A stretch of 30,913 nt of DNA from Amoebophrya sp. AT5.2 (lineage: Eukaryota > Sar > Dinophyceae > Syndiniales > Amoebophryaceae): NCBI GenBank assembly GCA_005223375.1, contig RXOD01004039.1, forward strand, positions 1 to 30,913, in the 5' to 3' direction. The translations under genes were made by a program, and so were the position numbers. The notes under the pieces were generated by a model. It did not search any database, was not told the origin of the DNA, and saw only the letters and a list, made by a program, of their open reading frames with translations. Below, in pieces: positions 20,001-29,000 of this stretch (position 1 is the first letter of the stretch; every line of letters begins with the position of its first letter).

Positions 20001-20520
20001 ACTGTCGGAACGCCTTGTCGTGCTTGTTCCGCAGAACCGTCAGCCACCACGGGTACAGCTCAGACCGGCGAAGCGCTTTTTTCAGGGAAGCGGAACTGGG
20101 AAACGCGTGCCCAAGCACGTGTCCAATACCTCCACGACTGACTGCTGCGCGCGCGCGCTCTTCGTTCGCCTCGACATCGTCCTCCTTCTCCTTGGACGGA
20201 CCTCCTGCCGCGAACGAGAGCGGACTTTCCCGGTCATCCTGATGTTTTCGTTCTGGCTCTCGGTCTGTCTCTGTGTCCGACGGTGCTGATGCTGTCGTGA
20301 CAAACAGCAAGCGCAGCGCCTTCCACTTCGACGGCAACGGCATTGTTTGACGCGGCCGCCCGATTGGGACATTTGCCACGGTCGCGTGCTCGTCGGGGGC
20401 CTCGCAGTCGTAGTCGAAAAGTGGAAGTCGAAGTGGAGGTCTGCTGGTAGTGCCTTCCGGTACAGAGAAAATGCGGCCGAGAAACAGCGGCCATAAGAAG
20501 ATGGGACTTCGTAATCGCAT
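17071..20520 (-). CDS. Glycosyltransferase with DxD motif (nucleotide-diphospho-sugar transferase family)
   Basis: An open frame of 1149 residues from the first ATG (20520). The frame extends a few codons upstream without an ATG and then hits TGA. A short hydrophobic segment at the start (MRLRSPIFLWPLFLGRIFSV) would suit a type II Golgi anchor. Residues about 140-560 form a long N-terminal region of unknown fold with Ser-rich breaks. The transferase domain is at about 700-930: FLTAVGGKTYLKHFSAWTQA, then VVALDGEAFGKC, the metal-binding NVVWTDFDVFFF (about 790-800), LNNGLFFVRAS, and MFHFWSSDYAK. This order matches the PF03407-type nucleotide-diphospho-sugar transferases related to GT77 arabinosyl/galactosyl enzymes. 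Donor and acceptor are unknown. A 1.1-kb N-terminal extension is unusual for that family. Another 5' exon may lie at 20967-20885. Confidence 0.85.
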   Translation of the reverse strand: MRLRSPIFLWPLFLGRIFSVPEGTTSRPPLRLPLFDYDCEAPDEHATVANVPIGRPRQTMPLPSKWKALRLLFVTTASAPSDTETDREPERKHQDDRESPLSFAAGGPSKEKEDDVEANEERARAAVSRGGIGHVLGHAFPSSASLKKALRRSELYPWWLTVLRNKHDKAFRQCPLGYLASVILHEQQFADDELHQDPEVARVLGGGPRTRIPTAAAVFKRVVLEKKVPFIALVATQWPLFELLCEGKERDSDTTSSSRSTSHRLEDVVLETDFTQRDQLIRSVLEGGSGSSRTGSTSTSDADEGRIMQPPPPPVQQHGHLSSSSPSESESPPSSSPGVVVDGSLRLRAALREHLHASLNRNQCRSFRGGGGEIPVAYLQRKIAELSAFSWNRDGTIAGPLRYLKELDPLISDVFLHAGLWSETMSSAEFLQNLQVHTCPTGALALTGIACLLSMLIVPGNLQMFADISQLILEHRMDALFDTTSFSHTAWNTFCVLAALGSFKLRRFGDNWFDVEAEEMYVMRALDEAAVQQHAVLARAGPTGEKNEHAQGQRQAAVLSSSTAQQHEPELKLNTVTRVRRSSESEAPEYIEQTVYAESSECVVGHRAAALDAPDADVPDTIEMTSFLIVGCPKRDAAGGNMEGVIPPGTQVEKISSPPPDKQSQSLTQWLLKIQVRAQLVHEKETVVEPGAAGEESAASFDPAKTVFLTAVGGKTYLKHFSAWTQAFFERGIGRLLAVVALDGEAFGKCAAHGEKLPQLHCIDGNRKGDAVFLKFRWIPLILRCGFNVVWTDFDVFFFRPPLEVVNTRQISVPTISSSDVADIFVTEHYDGRCLNNGLFFVRASPKTVRHFMHFRRWLYENPFGDNQNGFDAFLGHSVRESFLPPYLANVESGLKVGFLDVEKQFASAEGWHGDVDGVVMFHFWSSDYAKADQASRLQGEELNDGDVQKSQGQHLNQPEGPERRPDVNMRNKKSFFDMFYAAFEEDSGQGLVQEREAGNQNLATDTNGIEMKKKILLRYRKDEPRPPPESCAVLTAGAQGIVASYHGEEAVEWTIPEPEIADRERARFVDEQAILHSVLEEEDESEQELQSCDTEAMVEVDDARSHCSEIQVEVFPNFYLTGCFLLSRPHCRFNSINKFEFRVQLCST

Positions 20521-20863
20521 CCTGCTGGCCCGCGACGATGCCTCACGCAACAGTGACAGCACGTTTTTGATGGGCCGCCAGCCGAGAGTAAACAACGTCG
20601 CGAGTCGTGGTCATGATGTGACTGGAAAACAAAGAACAGAGACAAGCCGCCAAAGAGGTCCACACGAAACCAGGCTGCCAAAATGTCCCACGCCAAAACT
20701 GAAGAGTACGTGAGCGTGACGCTGTCGCGCTAGAAAAGTGATCGGAACATCTTGTTCGCAATGTTGTAATCTATTCTTTCATATTTTTCAATCAGCCAAA
20801 AACAAAGTAAAGTAGGAAACGACTTCAAGAACTCGAACACGTTGGCGTTCCGCGTGGCATTAT

Positions 20864-21031
20864 ATGTTTTTGTTCTTGGACTACCTCGTTCTAGTATGTG
20901 ACGGTACGTCGCCGGTGTCGGAGGACATCGGGCTGCGTTTCCTCGTCATCTCTTCAAACGCGCCCATCGTTGTGTCCTCGCCGAAACGCCCCCTCGAAGA
21001 ATGGAGCACTCACGTGAGTACTTATAAGTAG
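20864..21031. other. Exon-like stretch, strand unresolved
   Basis: Both strands read like protein here, and their third codon positions coincide, so base bias cannot decide. Minus reading: ATG at 20967, MGAFEEMTRKRSPMSSD…, donor ACGAG|GTAGTC at 20885. In phase 2 it fits an acceptor CAGCAG|G just before the glycosyltransferase ATG, which would add a 28-residue cytoplasmic tail. Plus reading: ATG at 20864 gives 55 residues with a hydrophobic start (MFLFLDYLVLVCDG) and PVSEDIGLRFLVISSNAPIV. Alternatively an exon 20894-21013 ends at a perfect CAC|GTGAGT donor, with a first exon at 20683-20709 (MSHAKTEEY). The one-strand layout of the window favours the minus model. Confidence 0.45.
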
Positions 21032-21875
21032 TTTTTGGGATCTCATGCTGGGAGCAGACGGTCGTCATGGACCTCGACCGACTGGATAGATAGAGCATCC
21101 TGTATCTCAAAATTACATACTAGATGTAGATATCGCTTGTTCTGCCTAAGTTCTTTTGTGATGTGATTCATGGCTGGTGATCATGCGCATGCGGGCAAAA
21201 CGGTTTTTTCAATAGAGTTTGCGATGGGTGGCCATGCGTGGAAATGATAAGTAGATATACCACTGAGTGTTAGGTTAGCGAGCGATAGGGGGGGCCTCCA
21301 GCTCCAGAAAGCTCCTCCATCGTCCTACACCTACTCCTCTTCTGAAAAAATTCCAAGGGGAGTGCCAGCGTTTTTAGCCTGCCCATGGTCCTACTGCTGA
21401 AAGAAGCATGGGCACTTGGATTCTTCTGGTGTTCGCCTAGCCCTACATGAGCATTGCATGAGCATCACGTTCATAACGGTCGCTGAGTTCTTACTTTTAT
21501 ATGTAGAAGCCAAAACAAAAGCCGTAAATTCATCTCGAATTCGAAATCATTTCGTCATCAATTAGGCAGCGTGTGGTAGCTTGAAAGCTATGAATGAGAA
21601 TCGTACAACAGTGGTGCCGTGACTTGTGGCGTTGGGGCGCGTAAAGTTGGAATAGGATTTATATTTATATGGCCGCCAGCAAGTTCGTCTTCGTTCTTCA
21701 ACGATCGAAATAAAATCGAAAATCGTTGATTTCTCATCGAAGCACCATACTAGGTCCCGAACATAAACTCAATTTTTGTGCTGGTCGTCATCCTCGACAG
21801 CGTCACTTCACTGCTAGGTAGCCGTAAGGCTTGTTGTCGTGTTGTAAATAAATAAAAGTGATTAAAAATATGCTT
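21032..21875. other. Spacer; hairpin and weak ORFs
   Basis: No convincing gene. A minus-strand stretch at about 21765-21560 is stop-free for about 68 codons without an ATG (with EERRRTCWRPYKYKSYSNF). A plus stretch near 21290-21380 is stop-free in two frames. A hairpin occupies 21380-21414 and is listed separately. Confidence 0.4.
21380..21414. repeat. Hairpin with perfect 8-bp arms
   Basis: TGCCCATG at 21380-21387 pairs perfectly with CATGGGCA at 21407-21414 around a 19-base loop. It lies in a spacer. It could be a structured RNA fragment or a chance inverted repeat; I could not match it to a spliceosomal or spliced-leader RNA. Confidence 0.6.
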
Positions 21876-23270
21876 TTAAACCGTTGCATCGGATCCATAC
21901 GTCCGCTCGTACTGGGCCTGCTTCTCTTGCTGTGTTCCGTCCGGCAGCTTTACCCAGCCAACGATCAGCAGAGGCACGCACACCAGGGGCAGAAGCATCG
22001 CCCAAATGTCGATCAACCACGTGGGACCCATCTGTTTTTTTTTTTGGTGTTGTGCGAGCATTTTATTTTGTTAAAAAAAGATTCCTTCGGCTTGTGACAA
22101 GCATGATCATGTCCTGCGACGTCCTGCTGGAAGTTGACCACTAAACACAAATCTTCCCGTTTACGTAGATGATCGTCATCATCGCTTCGATTTAAAATCG
22201 TTACGGACGAGGCGGAGGCGGTTGCACTTCAATAGCAAAACAGATTGCGATCCTCTTCATGAAATCAAAATTTGTTCATTTTCCTCAGCGAGGAAACGAA
22301 AAGGAAATAAAGCAAAAGGCGCATAAAAAAATATAAGTAGAAGTACTAGGTACCGAAAGTTGAAACCCCTTGCCCGCCCCGTTGAGCGACGTGTTGTGCA
22401 GGCTGATGGCATTGCTCACCTGCGCGACGCGGTAGGAAGCCAGACTCAATACAGTCAGCATCGCGACGGAAATGAGCGACAGGAAAACAATCGTTCCGAC
22501 GGACTTCCGCGTGCTCTGTGTTAGTTTGTGTGTGAGTGTGGTGGAAAATTTGAATTTGAACATCATGGGACTCGGATACCATGTCCAACCACGCGGGACA
22601 CTAACGCAACTCCCGATCACTTTTCGCTTTCGCAAGGAAGCTGCTGCAACCTATTTTGGATTTGGCATTAGGCTCTACTTAGGCTGAGTGCGCATTTTCT
22701 TTTGGCCCAGTTGGACTCTCGGGCGGGAAGCGTAAAGGTTCCGGATCCACCGCATTCTCGTCGTGTGTGGGCTCACACACAATTGATATCTGGTCGCATA
22801 TGGACATGGAGATTCAAAAAAGCAAAGATTGAACAGAAATAGCTTTTTACCACGAAGAACATTCGGGTGCATCGCGCGATGTTGATGGCTATGCCGATTG
22901 TGAACATGAGAATGACATGCGTCCACGACGTCCCGAGGAGGTCCCGGTACCCAGCACTCAAATAGACCAGCCACGACATGTGGAATACTCCGTCCCGCCC
23001 CAGTTGAATATCGTGTGCCGCGATAACAAGCTGAGCTTTCACCGCCTCATCGGTCCGCCCGGCGCCGTAGATCAACATGTAAATGTACAGCGACGTGAAG
23101 AAGGAAAAGGTGATCTGGGACACGAGCGCCGCGACACGAAGGAACTCCGCCTTGTCGTCCACCACTACGGGGCGCTGCACGATGACGCGGGTCGCGGGGC
23201 GCTGCTGGACCACAACCACGGGCGGGGCGGGCTGCTGCCCCGCCGTGTATCCCTGAGGCTGAGAGGCCAT
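21876..23270 (-). CDS. Multi-pass membrane protein, three exons, unknown
   Basis: Exons 23270-22851, 22515-22354 and 22031-21876 give 245 residues. Both introns (22850-22516, 335 bp, GTAAAA…ACACAG; 22353-22032, 322 bp, GTACCT…AAACAG) are GT–AG and phase 0. Residues 1-38 are a Gln/Pro/Val-rich cytosolic tail (QPAPPVVVVQQRPATRVIVQ). Hydrophobic helices follow at about 46-68 (VSQITFSFFTSLYIYMLIYG), 112-135 (THVILMFTIGIAINIA), 146-166 (IVFLSLISVAMLTVLSLASY) and 198-220 (WAMLLPLVCVPLLIVGWVKL), with one amphipathic segment in between. A charged tail ends the protein. The start is the first ATG; the frame opens further upstream only from a TTG. The four-helix layout recalls MARVEL/tetraspan proteins, but no diagnostic motif is visible. 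Confidence 0.8.
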
Positions 23271-24216
23271 GATCTCGAACAAGAACGATGGATGATGAAC
23301 CAACCGAGTTTAGGATGCTTTCTTGTGGCTACTTCTTTACGGTGTGTTGATGAGTTGATTTACCTGTTGATGAGGAAAGTATAGAGGTCTGTTGCTTCGT
23401 TATCGTAAAAGTCAACGACACTTAAAGGTACTAGTTGTATAAAGTAGGCTCGAAGCAAGCGGTCGAAGGTGGTAGTTGTAAGAAGTCAGGGCCGTTTTCT
23501 AATGGTTTGCGTAGAAAAGCTTTCAATTGCTTCCCAAAATAGTGTGAGTTTAGGGGAAAATGTAACTTAACGTCGGCGACGGTGTCTGAAGGCCATTCAG
23601 ATTTAGCATGGGATTTCGTGTCGTGGGCGCCGGAGTAGTGCTAGTGGCTCAGTCGAAACCTTCCAGCAACGAACTGGCGGCGTCATTCCGCCCGTCCATT
23701 TTTTTATTTTGTTTCCGTGGCGTCTCGAGCCGGACCACGATTTTCTGGTGCGATCTCATGCATCCATGATTTATATTTTCATCACCGACAACAACTTATC
23801 GTAGTTGCGATTGGGATTGCAGCAAACCGATATTTGAGATAGCCCGCCTCCGCCGGCCGGTGCTTCAACTTTGAGACTCGCACAAACACGACAGACATTC
23901 CTTTAACATCGGCTCATTCCTTTAATATCGGGCGTCCGCTTTTACCATTACCGATCCCGACCGATCGATGACGATGTCCATGTCCATGACCAACATGTCC
24001 ACCTCCACCTCGATACTAGTGTTATTGATCATGCACATGCACATGGACATGCTCAACATTATGGATACATACAGCACGATTTTGATCTTGATCACGGCCA
24101 TCACACGGAAAGACTCTTCATATGAGTCGTGATTCTTCTTTTTCCGAATTTTTTGTTCGAAGCATCCTGATTGGACAGAGACGTTGCTGGAAACTCCCGT
24201 CGTGTGCTAATCGCAT
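23271..24216. other. Spacer with two short plus-strand ORFs
   Basis: Two ATG-initiated plus ORFs stand out: 23608-23769 (53 codons, starts MGFRVVGAGVVLVAQ) and 23968-24132 (54 codons, Met rich, built on repeated ATGTCCATG and CACATGCACATGGACATG units, then a hydrophobic ILILITAI). Minus-strand stretches inside the first also read well (MDGRNDAASSLLEGFD), so neither is secure. No RNA gene was seen. Confidence 0.35.
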
Positions 24217-24378
24217 CTAGTGGCCCTGGCCTGAGCGCTGCAACAGTGCGCTATAACGTACTTGAATAAAAATTGAAGATTGGTTTTGTCGCCGGCGAAC
24301 AAGAAATACAACACCATGCTCGGTTTCGTCTTGGAGTGCGACGCGGGCTCGTTCACGAGAATGACCGGCGGCCTGCGC
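24217..24378 (-). CDS. Possible extra 3' exon of the secreted PAN-like gene
   Basis: An acceptor ACCACAG at 24379-24381 precedes a phase-0 frame (AQAAGHSRERARVALQDETE…) ending at 24217. It would join in phase to a donor AGCAGG|GTCCTA at 24926/24925 inside the last exon of the neighbouring gene. A second minus frame here (RPPVILVNEPASHSKTKPS) has much stronger G/C bias at third positions and may be the true one. The region looks coding, but its frame and partner exon are open. Confidence 0.35.
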   Translation of the reverse strand, partial: AQAAGHSRERARVALQDETEHGVVFLVRRRQNQSSIFIQVRYSALLQRSGQGH

Positions 24379-24907
24379 CTGTGGTCTTCGTCTTCTCCAC
24401 GATGCATTTGTATCGGATAGCATTTTTTACACGTGTTTGTACGTTTCGTCAGCGGAAAGGTGTCCGTCGTCGTTTTCTTTCGGAAAAACAATATAGACAA
24501 GAAAGTTCTCCTTCTCCAAATAGGTTTCGTCACATTATAATTTGCTTTAGAGCGGGGTCACAAATGCGGAGCTTGGCCAGCAGGTTGGCCTGGAGGGGTG
24601 GGGAAGCCCATTTATCTCCGGCAAATTTGAGCAGCCCCGGACTGCACTGATACCAACCACATCAACTGCAAGAAGCAAGAAACTACTTATGGAACCAGAG
24701 TCGTGCGAGGAACTTTTATATAAGATGAAAGTAAGTCTGTCAGCCTCAGCTCAGAACAAGGTCGTGGCGAGGCGGGGTTAGTTCATGAATATTTATCAGA
24801 CCAGGCAGAGGCACAGCCTCCGACAAATGAAATCTGCATCACTGCTTGTGAGTCTACGTGTGAATGTGATTGGATTTGTCGTCCCCTCCGTGCTGATAGA
24901 TTTATTT
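24379..24907. other. Spacer or intron
   Basis: This is either 3' flanking sequence of the four-exon gene or an intron before the possible fifth exon. No other support for coding. Confidence 0.4.
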
Positions 24908-25901
24908 TCATTGTGCGTTTAGGACCCTGCTCCTGAACGAACTGGCATTCCGTGCTTGGAATCCGTCTCCCTCGACCTCGTAGTTGCCGATCACAGCAGT
25001 GGTTCTGTGTGTGCCTGTGTCTGTGACAGTGTCGTGTGTCAAGGCGTCGCATTTACTACTAACCACTCTTTCATCAAATCAAAATCAATATGAAATTTGA
25101 AGGTAAACTACTTTACAACTTTTTAGCTTCCGCGAACGCGATCGTCAATCCATATTATGGCTCACGATCATACATACTGAGCGTCGTCCTGGTTGTAAGA
25201 AAGTTGCTTCCAAAGTCGTGATCATAACAAATGTGAGTGGTACTGGTACCGGGTCGACCTAGAGTAGACTATCCTAACACTCAGCTATGCGTCCACGTCC
25301 TAATAACCTAAAGAACACATCGATCGTCATCGCTGATCTGTCAGGAAAACGAGGCGCAGGGTCGGTCCGGTGTCAGGCGCGGAGACGGTCACGATCCTTC
25401 GTGATGAAGTACGAGAGAGGCGCACTGGGCTTCCTCTACTAATCAAAGGAAATCTTCGCACCACGCCCAATACATAGATGCAGCCACATAGCGAAAAAAA
25501 AGACGCGGCGGAAGTGACATCAGACAAAAAAAGTGGAGTAACGTGTCAAGATTGATTCTCAGTCATGAGAGAAAAAAACTTCACAACATGCCGCGTCGTC
25601 TGGTGCCTCTGGCGCAGCGTCGTAGGAGTAGGTGGCGGCGCATGCGGTAGAGCAGGCGTTGCCGAGGTAAAAAGGGGAAGCGCTGACGGGCTTTACCTTT
25701 ACTGCTCTAGTGATACTGTCGGCAGTAGACGCAGGAGCAACGCAAAGAGTTCGGCCCGTTCCCGTAGTAGAAGATGTATTAGTTGTAAACTAAGCACTAA
25801 ACAAAGTGCCCGACTTACTGCCGCCTGGCGTCCATTCTCCTGGCTAGGGATTTGCTGAAATCCGTGCCAACAGGTGCAAGAGCTGCAGAAAGTAAAACCA
25901 T
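24908..25901 (-). CDS. Small secreted Cys protein, four exons, PAN/apple-like
   Basis: No single long frame shows this gene; I assembled it from exons 25901-25819, 25706-25585, 25438-25393 and 25058-24908. Introns of 112, 146 and 334 bp are GT–AG (GTAAGT…CTAG, GTGAAG…GATTAG, GTGACC…GTTAG). Phases run 2, 1, 2 and end exactly on a stop after 133 codons. Reading: a leader MVLLSAALAPVGTDFSKSLA, a linker, then SPFYLGNACSTACAATYSYD, DDAACLEEAQCASLVLHHEG, SSKCDALTHD and IGNYEVEGDGFQARNASS. The C-x3-C…C-x5-C…C spacing with an ALxHD-like end suggests a PAN/apple-type ectodomain module, used for carbohydrate or protein binding; this is a tentative match. The frame upstream of the ATG is open and hydrophobic (INWLAFFIV), so an earlier start or exon is possible. 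Exact bases at two acceptors are uncertain by 3 or 9 bases. Confidence 0.6.
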
Positions 25902-26036
25902 CACGATAAAAAAAGCGAGCCAATTTATGGGAAAAAATGGACGTAGTGCTTTCTTCACAGGTTAAGGCTTTAGGGTAATCGTGGCTCCTTACTTAGAAGG
26001 TGTCGTCTTCGCCTTTCATTCTTTTCCACCCGGTGC

Positions 26037-29000
26037 TTACACCTCCTCGACGGCGCGCTGCCGCTGCACCCACCGCCGCCCAGGTACTACTGGGCGCGGC
26101 AGCCGGGAATACGACCACGTGATCAGGGCCGACGCTGCGAGTGCGAGGACGATGAAGCCGCTTTCCAGTGCCCAGATGCTTCCTGGGGTGGTCAACCTTG
26201 ACTGTCGTCGAGCGGGGGCCCTGGTGGTCTCATGTTCTTGTCCACCTCCCTCTCTGGCCCCAAGAAGCGGCCCCGTCGCCAGCAAGGGATAGTTCTCCTC
26301 GAAGATGTGTTTTTGCAACGTCTCTTCCACGTTGTTCAGCAGAATTGTGCCTACGATGATCCGCACCACCACACAAACGGCCACCACGATCAGGCCAGCC
26401 GCCACGCTGGCACAGAGCCAAAACGTCGGCAGGTTCTTCTCCTGCAGGAACTTACGCCACGAGAGCGCCCTCGTCTGCTCGTCATACGACCTCGCCCCAG
26501 CGCGTTTTAACTTCGGCAACAGCTTCGCCGACGCAGCCGACGTTCCTTCCGGATGCTCAGAGTCGTTATTTTCGATCGTGTAGTCATCTTCAAAGTCATC
26601 TTCTCCATCGTCGTCCAACTCCACGAAATTCGCCGGGAGCACCTCTTCCGTGTTACTGTCTCCGACGTCAGCAACGTCCCTCTCCTGAACGCGTGCCATG
26701 CACATTATCGTGAGCAGGCCAAACACTAGCACGGCAAGCACCCCCAGCTGCACCAGCGCAAATGGGAAGCCGATTTGCTGCAGGGCCTTGAAATTGAAGG
26801 TTATCTCCCTCGCTTGCTCGTAGGTGAACGCGAGGAAGTCCTTCGGTGCGTTGCCGAGTGGGTGCACTTCCTGCAGCCAGGCGAAGTCCCGCCACGCCTT
26901 GGCCCCGTTGTCCTCTGTGAACAGGTCCGAACTCGCACCCACGAAGGCCGCCTGCGTGTAGATAAGGAAGGACAGCTTCAAAGGCTTCAGCTGGAAGTCG
27001 TCTCCTGCTCCTGGCTCCAGGCTCTGCAGGAGCGCCGTAGACGCTAGGAGGGGACGTCGAGGGGAAGATGCTGGTCGTGGCGGTCGTGCCTCCCCATGAC
27101 CTCGACGCAGTGGCGCCCCATCAAAAAGAGCACCGACGCCGGGGTAGTGGAAGCAGTCGCGTAGCCACTGCTCGACCAGGAGGGTGTCCATGCGGTTGGC
27201 CCAAATCACGAGAAACAGCGTCCCAGAGAACAGCAGAGTGACAACGACTTGCGCGAACAGCATGGAAATCTTGAAATGTTGAGTGGTCTCTGCATGAATG
27301 GACGACGCTGCAGCATGCGGGTGCTGATGATGTGGCCCACGCTTGCGGTTGGAATCTGCATCGCCCCCGTCCTCGTGAACTCCGGAGGAATCTTCGTGCT
27401 GGCCGCCTTTCCGCTGCGACGCGGGATATCGCGATGCAAACTGAGAAGGTGTTGAAGACGCGGACCCACCTGACGGTCCTGACCGTGGCTCAGCCGCGTT
27501 GCCATTAGGCATAGCCGCCTTAAAAATAGGTACGTGCCTATTTTTTATTTCCACCTCGTCCCCACGCAGGAGCTCTTGTTGGACTTGCTTCGAAACAGAT
27601 GCTCCGCCCGCATCAGCCTGGTCCTCGTTGCATTGTTTCACCGCAAGAACAGCTTGCAGCGGCACAGAGGCGCCAGAAAGTGTCGCGCGTGGATTTTTCT
27701 TTTCCTCTTCGACAACATCAAAATCTATCAGCACGGACACCTGGCCCCCGCCTCCAGCCTTCTCGGGCTCCTCGTGAAAAGCGTCGTCATCGTCATCTTG
27801 GTCTTGAAAGGGCAAGGGCAAGGCGGAGCTGGTCTCGGTCTCGGAAACGACTAGACCAGCCTGCAGCACTACTTCTTGGTCCTCCGGGATGCTCTGCAGT
27901 GGGTGTTCCGAGACGCCGGATCGCATCCGCCGATTCGCGACGTGACGGGTCTGCCCTATCGGGAAGTGGAGTGAGTGTTTCGGGAACACTGTTTCGGGAA
28001 GTGGAAGCAGACGAAAAGCTGCTGTGTTCGGTGTGGGCCATGCGGGGGCCGTCCGCGACCGCGCCCCCAGCCTCCGATTAGTTGCAACTACTTCCGCGTC
28101 TTCGGGTCCTTGCGGTTTCAATGGTCTGTGTCTTTCGTGAAATGAATCACTGCGTGCCCGTGCGCGGCCCCTTCGTCCTGTTCCTGTACGAGGACCCAAA
28201 GTAAGCGCAGAGTCATTTTTCTTCGGGGACAAGAACAAGTCGTCAAGAGCACTATCGTCTTCGTTGGCCGCGGCGGTAGTTCCGGGGGATGAATGCGGAT
28301 GGCTGTATGCGAAGTCCTCGATCTCTCCATCGCACATGTTCTCCTCCGGCCCCACGACCAAGGGTTCGAACTCGTCGTCGTCGTCGTCGTAAAAAAAATA
28401 CCCTGCGCCCAAATCCTCCGGAAGCGCAGGAATTGGAAGTTCTTGAAGCCCATTTTTCAGCTGCATTTCGAACGGGAAAGCAGACGTGGTCCTCGGCTGC
28501 TCTGGAACGGTTTTCTCAACATCGCTCTGCATTCCCCGTGGAGGTAGGTCTTCCTCACCCTGTGGTCCCAGCGGGCGATTATGGTGCGACTTCTCACCAA
28601 AAGCCCACACACGACCTTGCGCAGCTCCAAGCCCGCGAGGACCCTCGTCTCCATCTTCTGCCTCGTCACCCTCAGCAGCGCTCCTGATTGGAGTCCAGTC
28701 AAAAAAGATCTCATGATCAGACCCCTGGACGTCTATCTTCGCAGCTTCATCTTCGAGAAAATTCATGCTGTCGGCACTCGCCCCGGGCCCCGGCGAAGTG
28801 GGATCGGGATGCGGAAAGAATAGGGTGTCACTGTCCGACCCCCTGTTCAACTTCAGCGAGCACTCGAACTGATCCCTCCAGTCCTCCGCGGCCGAAGAGG
28901 CCGCATCGAAGGACTGACTCCGCGCGCGACCACCCCGGGCAGCTCCAGCTCGCCCCTCTGGTCTTCGTTTCCGTTGTTCAACATCAATTTCAATTTCCCA

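Noticed and set aside
20520..20595. Upstream extension of the glycosyltransferase frame to 20595
   Set aside because: It would begin on TTG; the first ATG is 20520 and a TGA lies just upstream.
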